DNA of 10,779 nt from Candidatus Moranbacteria bacterium UBA1302 (GCA_002307715.1 DBUA01000029.1:1-10779); one strand, 5' to 3'. Counted from the first letter of the stretch, positions 1 to 6,367 are shown. Numbers and translations: made by a program. The notes: generated from the letters alone by a model not told the origin.

Positions 1-1
1 C

Positions 2-670
2 GGTTTCAAGAGTGGTCCGAAATATAGTAAGTTTTCTGTAAAATCTTCAAAAGCCATGGTTGGTGGCGGTAATAGCGGATCAGATGTATCGGCTGTTACC
101 GCTGCTGATCGCGATAAGGCAGGGAAAGATGCGGAAAACCAGGCTAAGGAGACATTTCTTGAAGATATCAAATCATCGCTTGCGCAGAATGAGCGTGTTC
201 TTGAAGAGCAGATGGAATTGACACCGGAAGATGTCGCGGCCTTGCCGCAAGTCGGGACTGTCGCGACATCATTCGATTATAAAAATACGTTCCGTGTCCG
301 TGCATTCATTTTTTCAGAGCAGGATATCCGCAGTAAAGTCAGCGCGGCTACTTCGGTAGAAACGAATGGTATTTCGTTCACACCATCCCGTATCACGCTT
401 TCTTATGATGAATCTGTTCCGAATTATTCCGATCAAACTGTCAAGTTGCGTGTCCGTGCCAGTGTCACGTTAGAGGCAGATATTGATAAGGAAGCTTTGG
501 TCCAGGCATTATTGGGACAGGATGAAGATGGTATTAGCAAGGTTCTTGAATCGTTTCCTGCGATACAACGGATCCAGGTGAATTTCAAGCCGGAGTGGCT
601 CATTCGTAGTGTTCCTGAATCAAAGACACGGGTGAGTTTGTCGGTTATTTCGGATGATGCCTCAGAATAG
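2..670 (+). CDS. 3' end of a hypothetical protein, possibly baseplate J-like
   Basis: The frame is open from the left edge to the TAG at 668-670, so this is the C-terminal part (about 222 residues) of a longer protein. The internal ATG at 56 is not a convincing start, because the frame continues upstream in protein-like sequence. The segment begins with a Gly/Ser/Lys-rich linker containing a GGG run, then a charged Ala/Glu/Lys-rich helical stretch, then a beta-rich region rich in Val, Arg and Ser. It ends with an Ile/Val-rich module (IQVNFKPEW, then SVPESKTRVSLSVI). The ending recalls the C-termini of large Patescibacterial proteins often labelled baseplate J/gp47-like, but that is memory of the family style, not a demonstrated match. 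No signal peptide or membrane segment is visible in the part present. Function unknown. Confidence 0.7.
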   Translation, partial: GFKSGPKYSKFSVKSSKAMVGGGNSGSDVSAVTAADRDKAGKDAENQAKETFLEDIKSSLAQNERVLEEQMELTPEDVAALPQVGTVATSFDYKNTFRVRAFIFSEQDIRSKVSAATSVETNGISFTPSRITLSYDESVPNYSDQTVKLRVRASVTLEADIDKEALVQALLGQDEDGISKVLESFPAIQRIQVNFKPEWLIRSVPESKTRVSLSVISDDASE

Positions 671-685
671 GCGGACGGATATTTT

Positions 686-714
686 TTGACATCGGCGGAT
701 GATTTTGAGAAAAT
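686..714 (+). promoter_or_regulatory. Candidate sigma70-type promoter for the small-gene/alaS operon
   Basis: A perfect TTGACA (686-691) is followed after 17 bases by GAAAAT (709-714), a 4/6 match to the -10 consensus. The start point would fall near 720, only about 8 bases before the ATG at 729. The -35 is strong and the -10 weak. Confidence 0.45.
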
Positions 715-728
715 GACATGTATTTCCT

Positions 729-1001
729 ATGGCTTATCAATCGCTTCCAACTGAACAGGCAGAAAAGCTGGCCATGCGGCATCGTCTTGATGCTGAGCTT
801 GTGGCGCTTCAATCGGACAAAAAACGGCTTGAGCGCGGTCATAATGATATTATGACCGAGGTGAAACGGCTGAAGAATGATTTGTCACGATTGGAAATAG
901 CGATTCAAGAGAAAGAACTTTCGTCCAAAAAGATATCTTCGGAGCTTTTTCTTGTCGATGGAGATATAGCGAAGATTCGTAAAAAAATTAACATGATCTG
1001 A
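729..1001 (+). CDS. Small coiled-coil hypothetical protein (90 aa)
   Basis: Ninety residues, starting with ATG and ending with TGA at 999-1001. From about residue 8 to 85 the sequence is almost entirely charged and heptad-compatible (Leu/Ile/Met spaced among Lys, Glu, Asp, Arg and Gln) with no Pro and one or two Gly, so a long coiled coil is the expected fold. There is no signal peptide, membrane segment or cysteine. I do not recognise a family. No Shine-Dalgarno sequence precedes the ATG, and a candidate promoter ends 14 bases upstream. The gene lies 2 bases ahead of the next one and in the same direction as alaS, so the three are probably co-transcribed. The role is unknown; a structural or adaptor protein would fit the fold, but nothing more can be said. 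Confidence 0.75.
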   Translation: MAYQSLPTEQAEKLAMRHRLDAELVALQSDKKRLERGHNDIMTEVKRLKNDLSRLEIAIQEKELSSKKISSELFLVDGDIAKIRKKINMI

Positions 1002-1003
1002 AT

Positions 1004-1246
1004 ATGACAAAAGATACGTTAATTAAGCTTATTCGAAGTGTTCTTGACGAAACAGGAGTGACCATTTCAGCATCGAGAATGTCAAAGTTGTCTGCGCTCG
1101 GTCGGGAATATGAAGGGAAAAATATTGAAACGGCACAAGCTGAAGGCATCATCAATCAGTTGAAATCCATCTTTAGCGATGAATATTCGATTATCGATGA
1201 TCGGCATGTATGGTCGGAGATACAGAAGAAACTTACCCGATATTGA
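1004..1246 (+). CDS. Small hypothetical protein (80 aa) upstream of alaS
   Basis: Eighty residues. The ATG lies 2 bases after the stop of the coiled-coil gene, so translational coupling is likely, and the TGA at 1244-1246 lies 15 bases before the alaS ATG. The protein is hydrophilic and predicted mostly helical: an N-terminal helix (residues 2-16), a short Ser-rich turn, and a helix with an Ile-Ile-Asn-Gln-Leu core near residues 49-55. It ends in a basic Lys-Lys-Leu-Thr-Arg-Tyr tail. No Cys, membrane segment or catalytic motif is visible. I do not recognise it. The tight spacing on both sides and shared strand support a real gene in an operon with alaS. Confidence 0.7.
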   Translation: MTKDTLIKLIRSVLDETGVTISASRMSKLSALGREYEGKNIETAQAEGIINQLKSIFSDEYSIIDDRHVWSEIQKKLTRY

Positions 1247-1261
1247 ATCCTGTTGAGAAAT

Positions 1262-3160
1262 ATGCAAGCGAAAGATATCCGTAGCCGTTACCTTGATTTT
1301 TTCAAGAAACAGAACCATGCCATCATTCCTTCGGCGCCTTTGGTCCCAGAAAATGATCCAACGACGCTTTTTACGGGATCCGGTATGCAGCCGATTGTCC
1401 CGTATCTTTTAGGAGAACAGCATCCGTTCGGTGTGCGTATCGCTAACGTCCAGAAATGTTTCCGATCCCAAGATATCGAAGAGGTCGGCGATAATCGGCA
1501 CACGACATTCTTTGAAATGCTTGGGAACTGGTCGTTTGGAAATTATTTTAAAGAAGAACAGATAGGATGGATGTGGAATTTTCTGACTGAAGAAATCGGT
1601 CTTGATCCGAAACGTCTATACTTTACTTGTTTTCGTGGTAATGAAGAGTTGGGTATTCCGCGTGACACAGAATCGGCCGAAATGTGGAAGATGCATTTTT
1701 CAAGTATCGGAATCGATGCGGATATCGCTGATTTTCCTGAACAAAATGGCATGCAAGGAGCGCGTATCTTCTATTATGATGAAAAGAAGAATTGGTGGAG
1801 TCGCGCGGGCATTCCTCAATCTATGCCGATCGGTGAGCCAGGCGGTCCTGATACGGAAATGTTTTGGGATTTTGGTGAAGAGCTCGGATTGCATGAGCGC
1901 TCACCCTGGAAGGATCAACCATGTCATGTGAACTGCGATTGCGGTCGATTCATGGAAATCGGCAATAATGTTTTTATGGAGTATAAGAAGACTGCGAATG
2001 GCTTTGAAAAGCTTTCACAGCGCAACGTTGATTTTGGCGGCGGATTGGAACGATTGGTGGCGGCAGTTGAAAATGATCCTGATATCTTCCGGAGCGATCT
2101 GTTTGCCGGTCTTCGTAATCGTATTGAGACGCTTTCCGGAAAGCGTTATGGAGAAGAGTCGTCTTCGATGTATGCGTTCCGCATTATCATGGACCATATC
2201 CGCGCTTCCGTATTTCTTATTTCTGATGCTGTGAGGCCGTCGAATGCCGATCAAGGCTATGTGCTTCGCCGCCTTATACGGCGAGCAGTCCGATATGCCG
2301 ATGTGCTTGGCATACAATCAGGGCAGTTGGCCTCTTGTGTCGCATTTGTTGTGGATGATTATGCCGGTACATATGAGTTTTCTGGGCAGAAAAATACTAT
2401 TGAGAATGTCATCGCGAACGAAGAGGCGAAATTTCGTGAAACATTGGCACATGGCACGAAGGAACTTGAGAAGCGGTTATTAGACGGTGCTATCTCAGGA
2501 AAGGAGGCATTCGATTTATTCTCGACTTATGGGTTCCCTTTTGAGATGACGCAAGAAATTGCTGCTGAACGCGGCGTATCCGTTGATGAGAAAGGGTTCC
2601 GCGATGAATTCGCTCGGCATCAGCTTTTGTCGCGTACGGCGAGTCAGGGAAAGTTCAAGGGTGGTTTGGCTAATCACAGCGCGAAAGTGACCGCTTTCCA
2701 TACGGCAACCCATCTCATGCTGGCGGGATTGCGTCAGGAATTAGGAAATGATGTTCATCAGGCAGGATCGAATATCACCGAAGAGCGCTCGCGTTTTGAT
2801 TTTACGTATCCGGAAAAAGTATCACGTGACGTGCTTGATCGGGTCGAGGCGTATGTCAATAAAGCGATTGCATCCGGTGCGGCTGTAACGGTACAAGTGA
2901 CCGAGAAAGATGTCGCTCAGCGCTTGGGAATCGAAGGGAGTTTTTGGGAGAAATATCCGGAAAAAGTTTCCGTGTATCAGATAGCGTCTCCGGATGGCAC
3001 GGTCTATTCTCGTGAGCTTTGCGGCGGTCCTCATGTCGGAAATACGCTTGAGATGTCTTCTTTTGGTCGATTCCGCATTATTAAAGAAGAGGCTTCTTCG
3101 GCAGGTGTGCGGCGTATCAAAGCGATCTTTGAAGAAGATGCTTCTGGAAGCGGGGTTTGA
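1262..3160 (+). CDS. alaS: Alanine--tRNA ligase, short form lacking the C-Ala domain
   Basis: Charges tRNA-Ala with alanine using ATP, and hydrolyses mischarged Ser/Gly-tRNA-Ala. With the ATG at 1262 it is 632 residues; the TTG at 1253 would add three. The class II catalytic domain occupies about residues 1-235: motif 2 region NRHTTFFEMLGNWSFG (78-93), GEPGGPD (191-197), and motif 3 GGGLERL (259-265) beyond it. A helical tRNA-recognition domain follows (about 270-420, with LRRLIRRA at 335-342). The editing domain carries the zinc/catalytic set H480-x3-H484 and C587-x3-H591, ending in GVRRIKA. E. coli AlaRS is 876 residues; the missing part is the C-terminal C-Ala domain, which helps tRNA binding and oligomerisation. 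The frame ends cleanly, with a promoter for the next gene overlapping the stop, so this is a natural short form rather than a frameshift. Confidence 0.97.
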   Translation: MQAKDIRSRYLDFFKKQNHAIIPSAPLVPENDPTTLFTGSGMQPIVPYLLGEQHPFGVRIANVQKCFRSQDIEEVGDNRHTTFFEMLGNWSFGNYFKEEQIGWMWNFLTEEIGLDPKRLYFTCFRGNEELGIPRDTESAEMWKMHFSSIGIDADIADFPEQNGMQGARIFYYDEKKNWWSRAGIPQSMPIGEPGGPDTEMFWDFGEELGLHERSPWKDQPCHVNCDCGRFMEIGNNVFMEYKKTANGFEKLSQRNVDFGGGLERLVAAVENDPDIFRSDLFAGLRNRIETLSGKRYGEESSSMYAFRIIMDHIRASVFLISDAVRPSNADQGYVLRRLIRRAVRYADVLGIQSGQLASCVAFVVDDYAGTYEFSGQKNTIENVIANEEAKFRETLAHGTKELEKRLLDGAISGKEAFDLFSTYGFPFEMTQEIAAERGVSVDEKGFRDEFARHQLLSRTASQGKFKGGLANHSAKVTAFHTATHLMLAGLRQELGNDVHQAGSNITEERSRFDFTYPEKVSRDVLDRVEAYVNKAIASGAAVTVQVTEKDVAQRLGIEGSFWEKYPEKVSVYQIASPDGTVYSRELCGGPHVGNTLEMSSFGRFRIIKEEASSAGVRRIKAIFEEDASGSGV

Positions 3161-3185
3161 CAGTCTCGGAAAAATCACGTATAGT
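3157..3185 (+). promoter_or_regulatory. Strong promoter for rplU overlapping the alaS stop codon
   Basis: TTGACA (3157-3162), 17-base spacer, TATAGT (3180-3185): six of six at -35 and five of six at -10. The TGA stop of alaS (3158-3160) is inside the -35 box. The start point would be about 3191-3193, giving a leader of about 26 bases to the rplU ATG. Confidence 0.88.
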
Positions 3186-3207
3186 GTCTAAGTATCTAAG
3201 TGTCTCA
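3184..3207 (+). repeat. Three tandem octamers at the rplU transcription start
   Basis: Three consecutive 8-base units, GTGTCTAA, GTATCTAA and GTGTCTCA, run from the end of the -10 box into the leader. Units 2 and 3 differ from unit 1 by one and one base. They span the predicted start point. Function unknown; they could be an operator, a leader feature or simple slippage. Confidence 0.55.
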
Positions 3208-3217
3208 TTTTTGGCAT

Positions 3218-3529
3218 ATGTTGGCTATCATTAGAACTGGCGGAAAGCAGTATAAGGTTTCCGAAGGGCAGAAACTCAAAATCGAGAAGATTGAACAAGA
3301 AGTGGATGCTCAGGTGAGTTTTGAAACTTTGTTTATCGGCGATGAAAAAGAAGCGTATGTCGGTACGCCGGTGCTTGAGGCAGCACGTGTCGAAGGTAAA
3401 GTTTTGGCGCATGGTCTCGGTGATAAGGTGAAGGGTATCAAGCATAAGCCGAAAAAGCGTTATCTCGTTCGTTTTGGCCATCGCCAGCCGTTCACAGAAG
3501 TGGAAATCACGAAGATTTCCGTGAAATAA
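3218..3529 (+). CDS. rplU: 50S ribosomal protein L21
   Basis: A 23S rRNA-binding protein of the large subunit. The ATG at 3218 gives 103 residues, exactly the E. coli length, beginning MLAIIRTGGKQYKVSEGQ, which aligns with the conserved N-terminal GGKQ-x-VSEGQ block. The C-terminal half holds the basic KPKKRY segment and the conserved GHRQPFTEVEI block. A GTG at 3200 would add six residues (MSHFWH) unlike the family and would sit about 8 bases from the predicted transcription start, so the ATG is preferred. No Shine-Dalgarno sequence precedes it. The gene has its own strong promoter and is followed 32 bases later by a terminator. The usual partner rpmA (L27) is not downstream, so this is a single-gene unit. 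Confidence 0.96.
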   Translation: MLAIIRTGGKQYKVSEGQKLKIEKIEQEVDAQVSFETLFIGDEKEAYVGTPVLEAARVEGKVLAHGLGDKVKGIKHKPKKRYLVRFGHRQPFTEVEITKISVK

Positions 3530-3561
3530 ATGTCGCATCAGACATCATAGAGAGTACAAGA

Positions 3562-3593
3562 AGATCCGGGCAAGAATTGTCACGGGTCTTTTT
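3562..3593 (+). terminator. Intrinsic terminator of rplU
   Basis: An AGATCCG / CGGGTCT outer stem (one G-T pair) is continued after a bulged A by GGCAA / TTGTC around a GAA loop, then TTTTT and TATATATA. It lies 32 bases after the rplU stop. Confidence 0.85.
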
Positions 3594-3597
3594 ATAT

Positions 3598-3627
3598 ATA
3601 AAAAACTGGAAACAGTTTTGTTTCCAG
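3598..3627 (-). terminator. Intrinsic terminator of the 105-residue minus-strand gene
   Basis: A perfect 8-bp stem, CTGGAAAC (3606-3613) with GTTTCCAG (3620-3627), has an A-run on its left, which is a T-run when read on the minus strand. It lies about 20 bases after the stop of the minus-strand gene and directly abuts the rplU terminator. Confidence 0.85.
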
Positions 3628-3636
3628 TGTGGTGGA

Positions 3637-3649
3637 GTCACATTGTGAC
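3637..3649. other. 13-base inverted repeat GTCACA-T-TGTGAC
   Basis: A perfect palindrome with a one-base centre, at the 3' end of the minus-strand orphan gene (touching the last base of its stop codon) and just before its terminator. It could be a protein-binding site or a small extra stem at the transcript end. No function is shown. Confidence 0.4.
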
Positions 3650-3966
3650 TAATGATTGATGCTATATTGGACAAGTATCAGGAATTTTAGACCTGTCCCT
3701 GTCTTCGGTTTTCCACTGATGTTGATGATCCAGCTAAAATTCGGTTGGGAAGTTATGCTATTGAAACACAGGATGAAGCAGGTCTGTTGTTTTGGACATG
3801 GCAGACAGTCCATAGAATCCCCGTAACTGTACGAAAGGCCGATAATCTTGATCCGTTGCTCTGCACATTGTACACGTTCAAGAAAAAAAGCTTGGATAGC
3901 ATTGCAGATGATCAGCTCATTGCTGGTATTATCTGGACCAAGAATGATTTCTTTGCTTTGCAACAT
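3649..3966 (-). CDS. Orphan Cys-containing hypothetical protein (105 aa)
   Basis: I do not recognise this protein. It is 105 residues with six cysteines at 21, 34, 54, 57, 63 and 67; the last four form a CLPC-x5-C-x3-C cluster that could bind metal or make disulfides. Hydrophobic stretches (IIGLSY, FSWIINI, LKFLILV) look like beta strands; there is no signal peptide or clear membrane helix. Support for a real gene is mainly contextual: a consensus promoter, a roughly 25-base leader, AAGGAG (3974-3979) 7 bases before the ATG, and a terminator just past the stop. Codon use (many AGC, CTG, CAA) seems unlike the neighbouring genes, suggesting an imported or fast-evolving gene. The opposite strand is also open in register for about 98 codons but has no start or ribosome site. 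A structured RNA is the alternative reading. Confidence 0.6.
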   Translation of the reverse strand: MLQSKEIILGPDNTSNELIICNAIQAFFLERVQCAEQRIKIIGLSYSYGDSMDCLPCPKQQTCFILCFNSITSQPNFSWIINISGKPKTGTGLKFLILVQYSINH

Positions 3967-3998
3967 GTCCTGTCTCCTTGGTAAGGTTCTTTCGCGAA

Positions 3999-4027
3999 AT
4001 TGTACTATTTTTGAGTGATTTTGTCAA
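3999..4027 (-). promoter_or_regulatory. Consensus promoter of the 105-residue gene
   Basis: Read on the minus strand: TTGACA (4027-4022), 17-base spacer, TACAAT (4004-3999). This is six of six and five of six matches. The predicted start is near 3992, about 25 bases before the ATG, with the AAGGAG site in between. The -35 box nearly abuts the T-run of the preceding gene's terminator. Confidence 0.88.
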
Positions 4028-4059
4028 ATAAAAAACTAGGAGACATTTGCCTCCTAGTT
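4028..4059 (-). terminator. Intrinsic terminator of the Gln-rich gene
   Basis: A 9-bp stem, AACTAGGAG (4034-4042) with CTCCTAGTT (4051-4059), has an 8-base loop. On the minus strand it is followed by TTTTTT and ATTT. It lies 20 bases after the stop of the 60-residue gene. Confidence 0.88.
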
Positions 4060-4079
4060 GGGTATCGATGTGGCCTTTA

Positions 4080-4262
4080 TTAGTTGTCGCTCAGGATGAT
4101 TTTTCCACCATCGTCCGTACAACCGCCACGGTGATACGTCGGAATGTGGCTTTCGTCGTCCCCGCCATGATTTGCGGTTTGTCCCGGAAATTGTTGCTGT
4201 TGCTGCTGCGGGAGTTCATGGAATGTAGGCCGTTCTTGCTGCTGCGTATTGATGATGCTCAT
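4080..4262 (-). CDS. Orphan Gln-rich small protein (60 aa)
   Basis: Sixty residues, not recognised. The N-terminal half has QQQ at residues 7-9 and a run of six Gln (19-24) followed by FPGQ. The C-terminal half is polar and probably disordered, with GGDDE, a short His/Tyr segment, RGGC and DDGGK, and a single Cys at residue 48. There is no signal peptide or membrane segment. The gene is supported by AAGGAG (4269-4274) exactly 6 bases before the ATG, a candidate promoter overlapping the end of recR, and a strong terminator 20 bases downstream. The Gln run is a mixed CAG/CAA tract, so length variation between strains is possible. It could also be read through from recR. Function unknown. Confidence 0.65.
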   Translation of the reverse strand: MSIINTQQQERPTFHELPQQQQQQFPGQTANHGGDDESHIPTYHRGGCTDDGGKIILSDN

Positions 4263-4316
4263 AATGAGCTCCTTTTTGCCGGTTTGGTTGTTAAAAAGAA
4301 CTATCTCATGTGCTGA

Positions 4317-4346
4317 AGTTTACGCCATTTCCTTCCTATTTGTCAA
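4317..4346 (-). promoter_or_regulatory. Candidate promoter for the Gln-rich gene within the recR 3' end
   Basis: Minus strand: TTGACA (4346-4341), 18-base spacer, TAAACT (4322-4317). The -35 is perfect, the -10 matches four of six, and the TAA stop of recR forms the start of the -10 box. The start point would be near 4310, leaving a leader of about 48 bases. Confidence 0.55.
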
Positions 4347-4916
4347 TGAAGATGAAAGTGTCAGCTCATCGGCATACTCGATATCTCCACCGGTTGCGAG
4401 ACCGCGAGCGATACGGGTGGTTTTTACAGGAAAATCACTGAGTTTTTTTCTGAGATAGAGCGCAGTCATGTCTCCTTCGGTAGTCGGATTGGTGGCGAGG
4501 ATAATTTCTTTAACAACAGGATCTTCGGCACGATTGAGGAGTTCTGGAATACGGAGGTTTTGGCTGTTGTCATCGCGGCCGCTTTCTAAGACACCGCCAA
4601 GGACATGGTAAAGGCCGTTGTAACTCCCAGTTCGTTCTATGGCAATGACATCGAGCGGTTCTTCGACAACACAGACGAGCGATCGGTCACGCTTCGGATC
4701 CGAACATACGGCGCATAGATCATTTTCCGCTATATGGAAACAGCAGGAGCAACTTTTGAGATGATGGAGTGTTTCAAGGCTTTCGGCAAATCCGATGAGT
4801 TTGGATTCGTCTTGCTTGAAGAGATAAAGCACGATACGTTCAGCCATTTTCGGACCTACTGAAGGGAGTGCTGAGAAATGTGCGATAAGCGATTGGAACG
4901 TCTTGGGATAATGCAT
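4320..4916 (-). CDS. recR: Recombination mediator protein RecR
   Basis: RecR works in RecF-pathway recombinational repair, helping load RecA at gaps; RecO and RecF are not in this window. With the ATG at 4916 it is 198 residues (E. coli 201). Order: helix-hairpin-helix with LPSVGPKMAER (17-27); zinc finger C56-x2-C59-x8-C68-x2-C71; Toprim domain from about residue 80 (VVEEPLDVIAIE) through ATNPTTEGD (141-149); and a C-terminal Walker-like segment GLATGGDIEYAD. All key residues are present. The longer TTG start at 4964, overlapping the dnaB stop, would add 16 residues (MIASLRKYSRHIFEIS) absent from the family; the ATG places 16 residues before the LPxVG motif, against 17 in E. coli. It follows dnaB by 44 bases and is probably co-transcribed with it. 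Confidence 0.95.
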   Translation of the reverse strand: MHYPKTFQSLIAHFSALPSVGPKMAERIVLYLFKQDESKLIGFAESLETLHHLKSCSCCFHIAENDLCAVCSDPKRDRSLVCVVEEPLDVIAIERTGSYNGLYHVLGGVLESGRDDNSQNLRIPELLNRAEDPVVKEIILATNPTTEGDMTALYLRKKLSDFPVKTTRIARGLATGGDIEYADELTLSSSLTNRKEMA

Positions 4917-4960
4917 AGAGATTTCGAAAATATGTCGAGAATATTTCCTGAGAGACGCAA

Positions 4961-6325
4961 TCAATTATCGTTGTGGAGCCGTTCAAGATTTTTGAAAGTC
5001 GTCGAATTTTCTTCGAAATAGAGCTGTATCTTTCCGACTGGGCCATTTCGATGTTTAGCGACGATGATATCGGCGATGCCTTTATTCGGTGTGTCTGGCT
5101 TCACCCGGTCTTCACGATAGAGAAACATGACGACGTCAGCGTCCTGTTCTATGGAACCGGATTCTCGAAGATCGGAGAGCTTCGGTATTTGATCGGGACG
5201 CGATTCAACGGCGCGAGAAAGCTGGGAAAGCGCAATGACAGGAATATTGAGTTCGCGGGCAAGCTGCTTTAATCCGCGAGAAATCTCTGATATTTCCTGA
5301 ACGCGGTTGTCGCCGGAACGGCTGCGTCCTTCCATGAGTTGCAGGTAATCTATGATAATGACACCGAGATTATGTTCAGCTTGCAAACGACGTGCCATGG
5401 TCCGCATATCCATGATATTGAGTGAGCCGGAATCATCAATGAAGATCGGTGCTTCGGAAAGAATGCCCATCGCATCCGATATGCGTTCGAAATCATTATT
5501 TGGACCTTCGCTTGAGAGTTTGCCAGTGCGGAGACGCCAGAGATCGACACCGGCTTGCGCAGCGATCATACGATCGACAAGTTGGTCAGAACCCATTTCA
5601 AGAGAGAAAATGCCCACAGGGACCTTCGAATAAACGCCGACTTGCCGAGCAATGTCGAGCGCAAAGGTAGTTTTTCCGACGGATGGTCGGGCAGCAAGAA
5701 TGATCAGGTCAGATTTTTGAAGTCCGGCAAGAAGATTGTCAAGGTCGATGAAGTTTGTTGGGACTCCGCGGAACGTCTGATCACTCTTGTGGAGCTCATC
5801 GATACGGTCGAAGGCGGAAGCGAGTATGGATTTTATCGGAACAAAATCCTGTTTAATGTATTTCTCAGCGACAGAGAATATCTTCTGTTCGGCTTCATCC
5901 AAGAGTTTTTGAACATCCTCGGATTCGTCGTAACCCATCTCAACGATTTCGCTTGCCATGGATATAAGCCGGCGGAGGAGGGCTTTTTTCTGGACAACTT
6001 TGGCGTAGTGAACGACGTTCGTGGCTGATGGGACGGAATTGACAAGCGAAGCAAGATAGCTTGATCCGCCTACGCGTTCGAGCTGGCTTTTTTCTTCAAG
6101 CTTGTTAGCAATGGAGAGGACATCAATCGGCTCGCGTTCTTCGTAGAGCGCCAGCATGGTTTCATAGATGAGATTGTGGTCATCTTTGTAGAAATCACCG
6201 ACTTTGAGAAGGTCTGCGATGCGGATGACAGCATCCTTATCAAGCATGAGCGAGCCGAGTACTGATTGTTCGGCTTCAAGGTTATGCGGTGGAATGCGGA
6301 CATGATCGGCAGATTGCTTGGCCAT
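4961..6325 (-). CDS. dnaB: Replicative DNA helicase DnaB
   Basis: Hexameric ATP-driven helicase that unwinds DNA ahead of the replication fork and interacts with primase. It is 454 residues, a normal length. The N-terminal helical domain (about 8-110) starts with the typical PPHNLEAEQSVLG; a linker helix follows; the RecA-like motor starts near residue 185. Visible motifs are Walker A ARPSVGKTT (212-220), SLEM (241-244), Walker B IIIDYLQL (323-330), the ALSQLSR motif (365-371), and the arginine-finger region KHRNGPVG (424-431). No intein or insertion is present. The ATG at 6325 has no Shine-Dalgarno sequence; a TATAAT lies 37 bases upstream. recR follows in the same direction. dnaB beside recR is not the usual dnaX-recR arrangement. 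Confidence 0.97.
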   Translation of the reverse strand: MAKQSADHVRIPPHNLEAEQSVLGSLMLDKDAVIRIADLLKVGDFYKDDHNLIYETMLALYEEREPIDVLSIANKLEEKSQLERVGGSSYLASLVNSVPSATNVVHYAKVVQKKALLRRLISMASEIVEMGYDESEDVQKLLDEAEQKIFSVAEKYIKQDFVPIKSILASAFDRIDELHKSDQTFRGVPTNFIDLDNLLAGLQKSDLIILAARPSVGKTTFALDIARQVGVYSKVPVGIFSLEMGSDQLVDRMIAAQAGVDLWRLRTGKLSSEGPNNDFERISDAMGILSEAPIFIDDSGSLNIMDMRTMARRLQAEHNLGVIIIDYLQLMEGRSRSGDNRVQEISEISRGLKQLARELNIPVIALSQLSRAVESRPDQIPKLSDLRESGSIEQDADVVMFLYREDRVKPDTPNKGIADIIVAKHRNGPVGKIQLYFEENSTTFKNLERLHNDN

Positions 6326-6361
6326 AAGGATGTTCAGTATTTTTGTCAGAGTAACTTCTCC

Positions 6362-6367
6362 ATTATA
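6362..6367 (-). promoter_or_regulatory. Probable -10 box (TATAAT) for dnaB-recR
   Basis: A perfect TATAAT reads on the minus strand at 6367-6362, which would start transcription about 30 bases before the dnaB ATG. No good -35 hexamer lies 16-18 bases upstream and there is no extended -10 TGN, so only the -10 is claimed. Confidence 0.5.

Noticed and set aside
3745..3984. Plus-strand frame opposite the orphan gene, starting at a TTG.
   Set aside because: No ATG, ribosome site or promoter; the minus strand has all of these plus a terminator. Kept only as a finding about double coding potential.
3598..3992. The minus-strand transcript as RNase P RNA, tmRNA or another known RNA; an ACTCCACCA string near 3630 resembles a tRNA-type 3' end.
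   Set aside because: The conserved RNase P blocks, the tmRNA T-arm (GTTCRANTCC) and a tag reading frame were looked for by eye and not found; the open frame with AAGGAG is the simpler reading.
4917..4964. TTG start for recR overlapping the dnaB stop.
   Set aside because: The 16 added residues do not fit the RecR N-terminus; the ATG at 4916 gives the expected spacing to the helix-hairpin-helix.
5555..6028. Plus-strand open frame of 157 codons.
   Set aside because: Antisense shadow of dnaB, whose motifs are complete.
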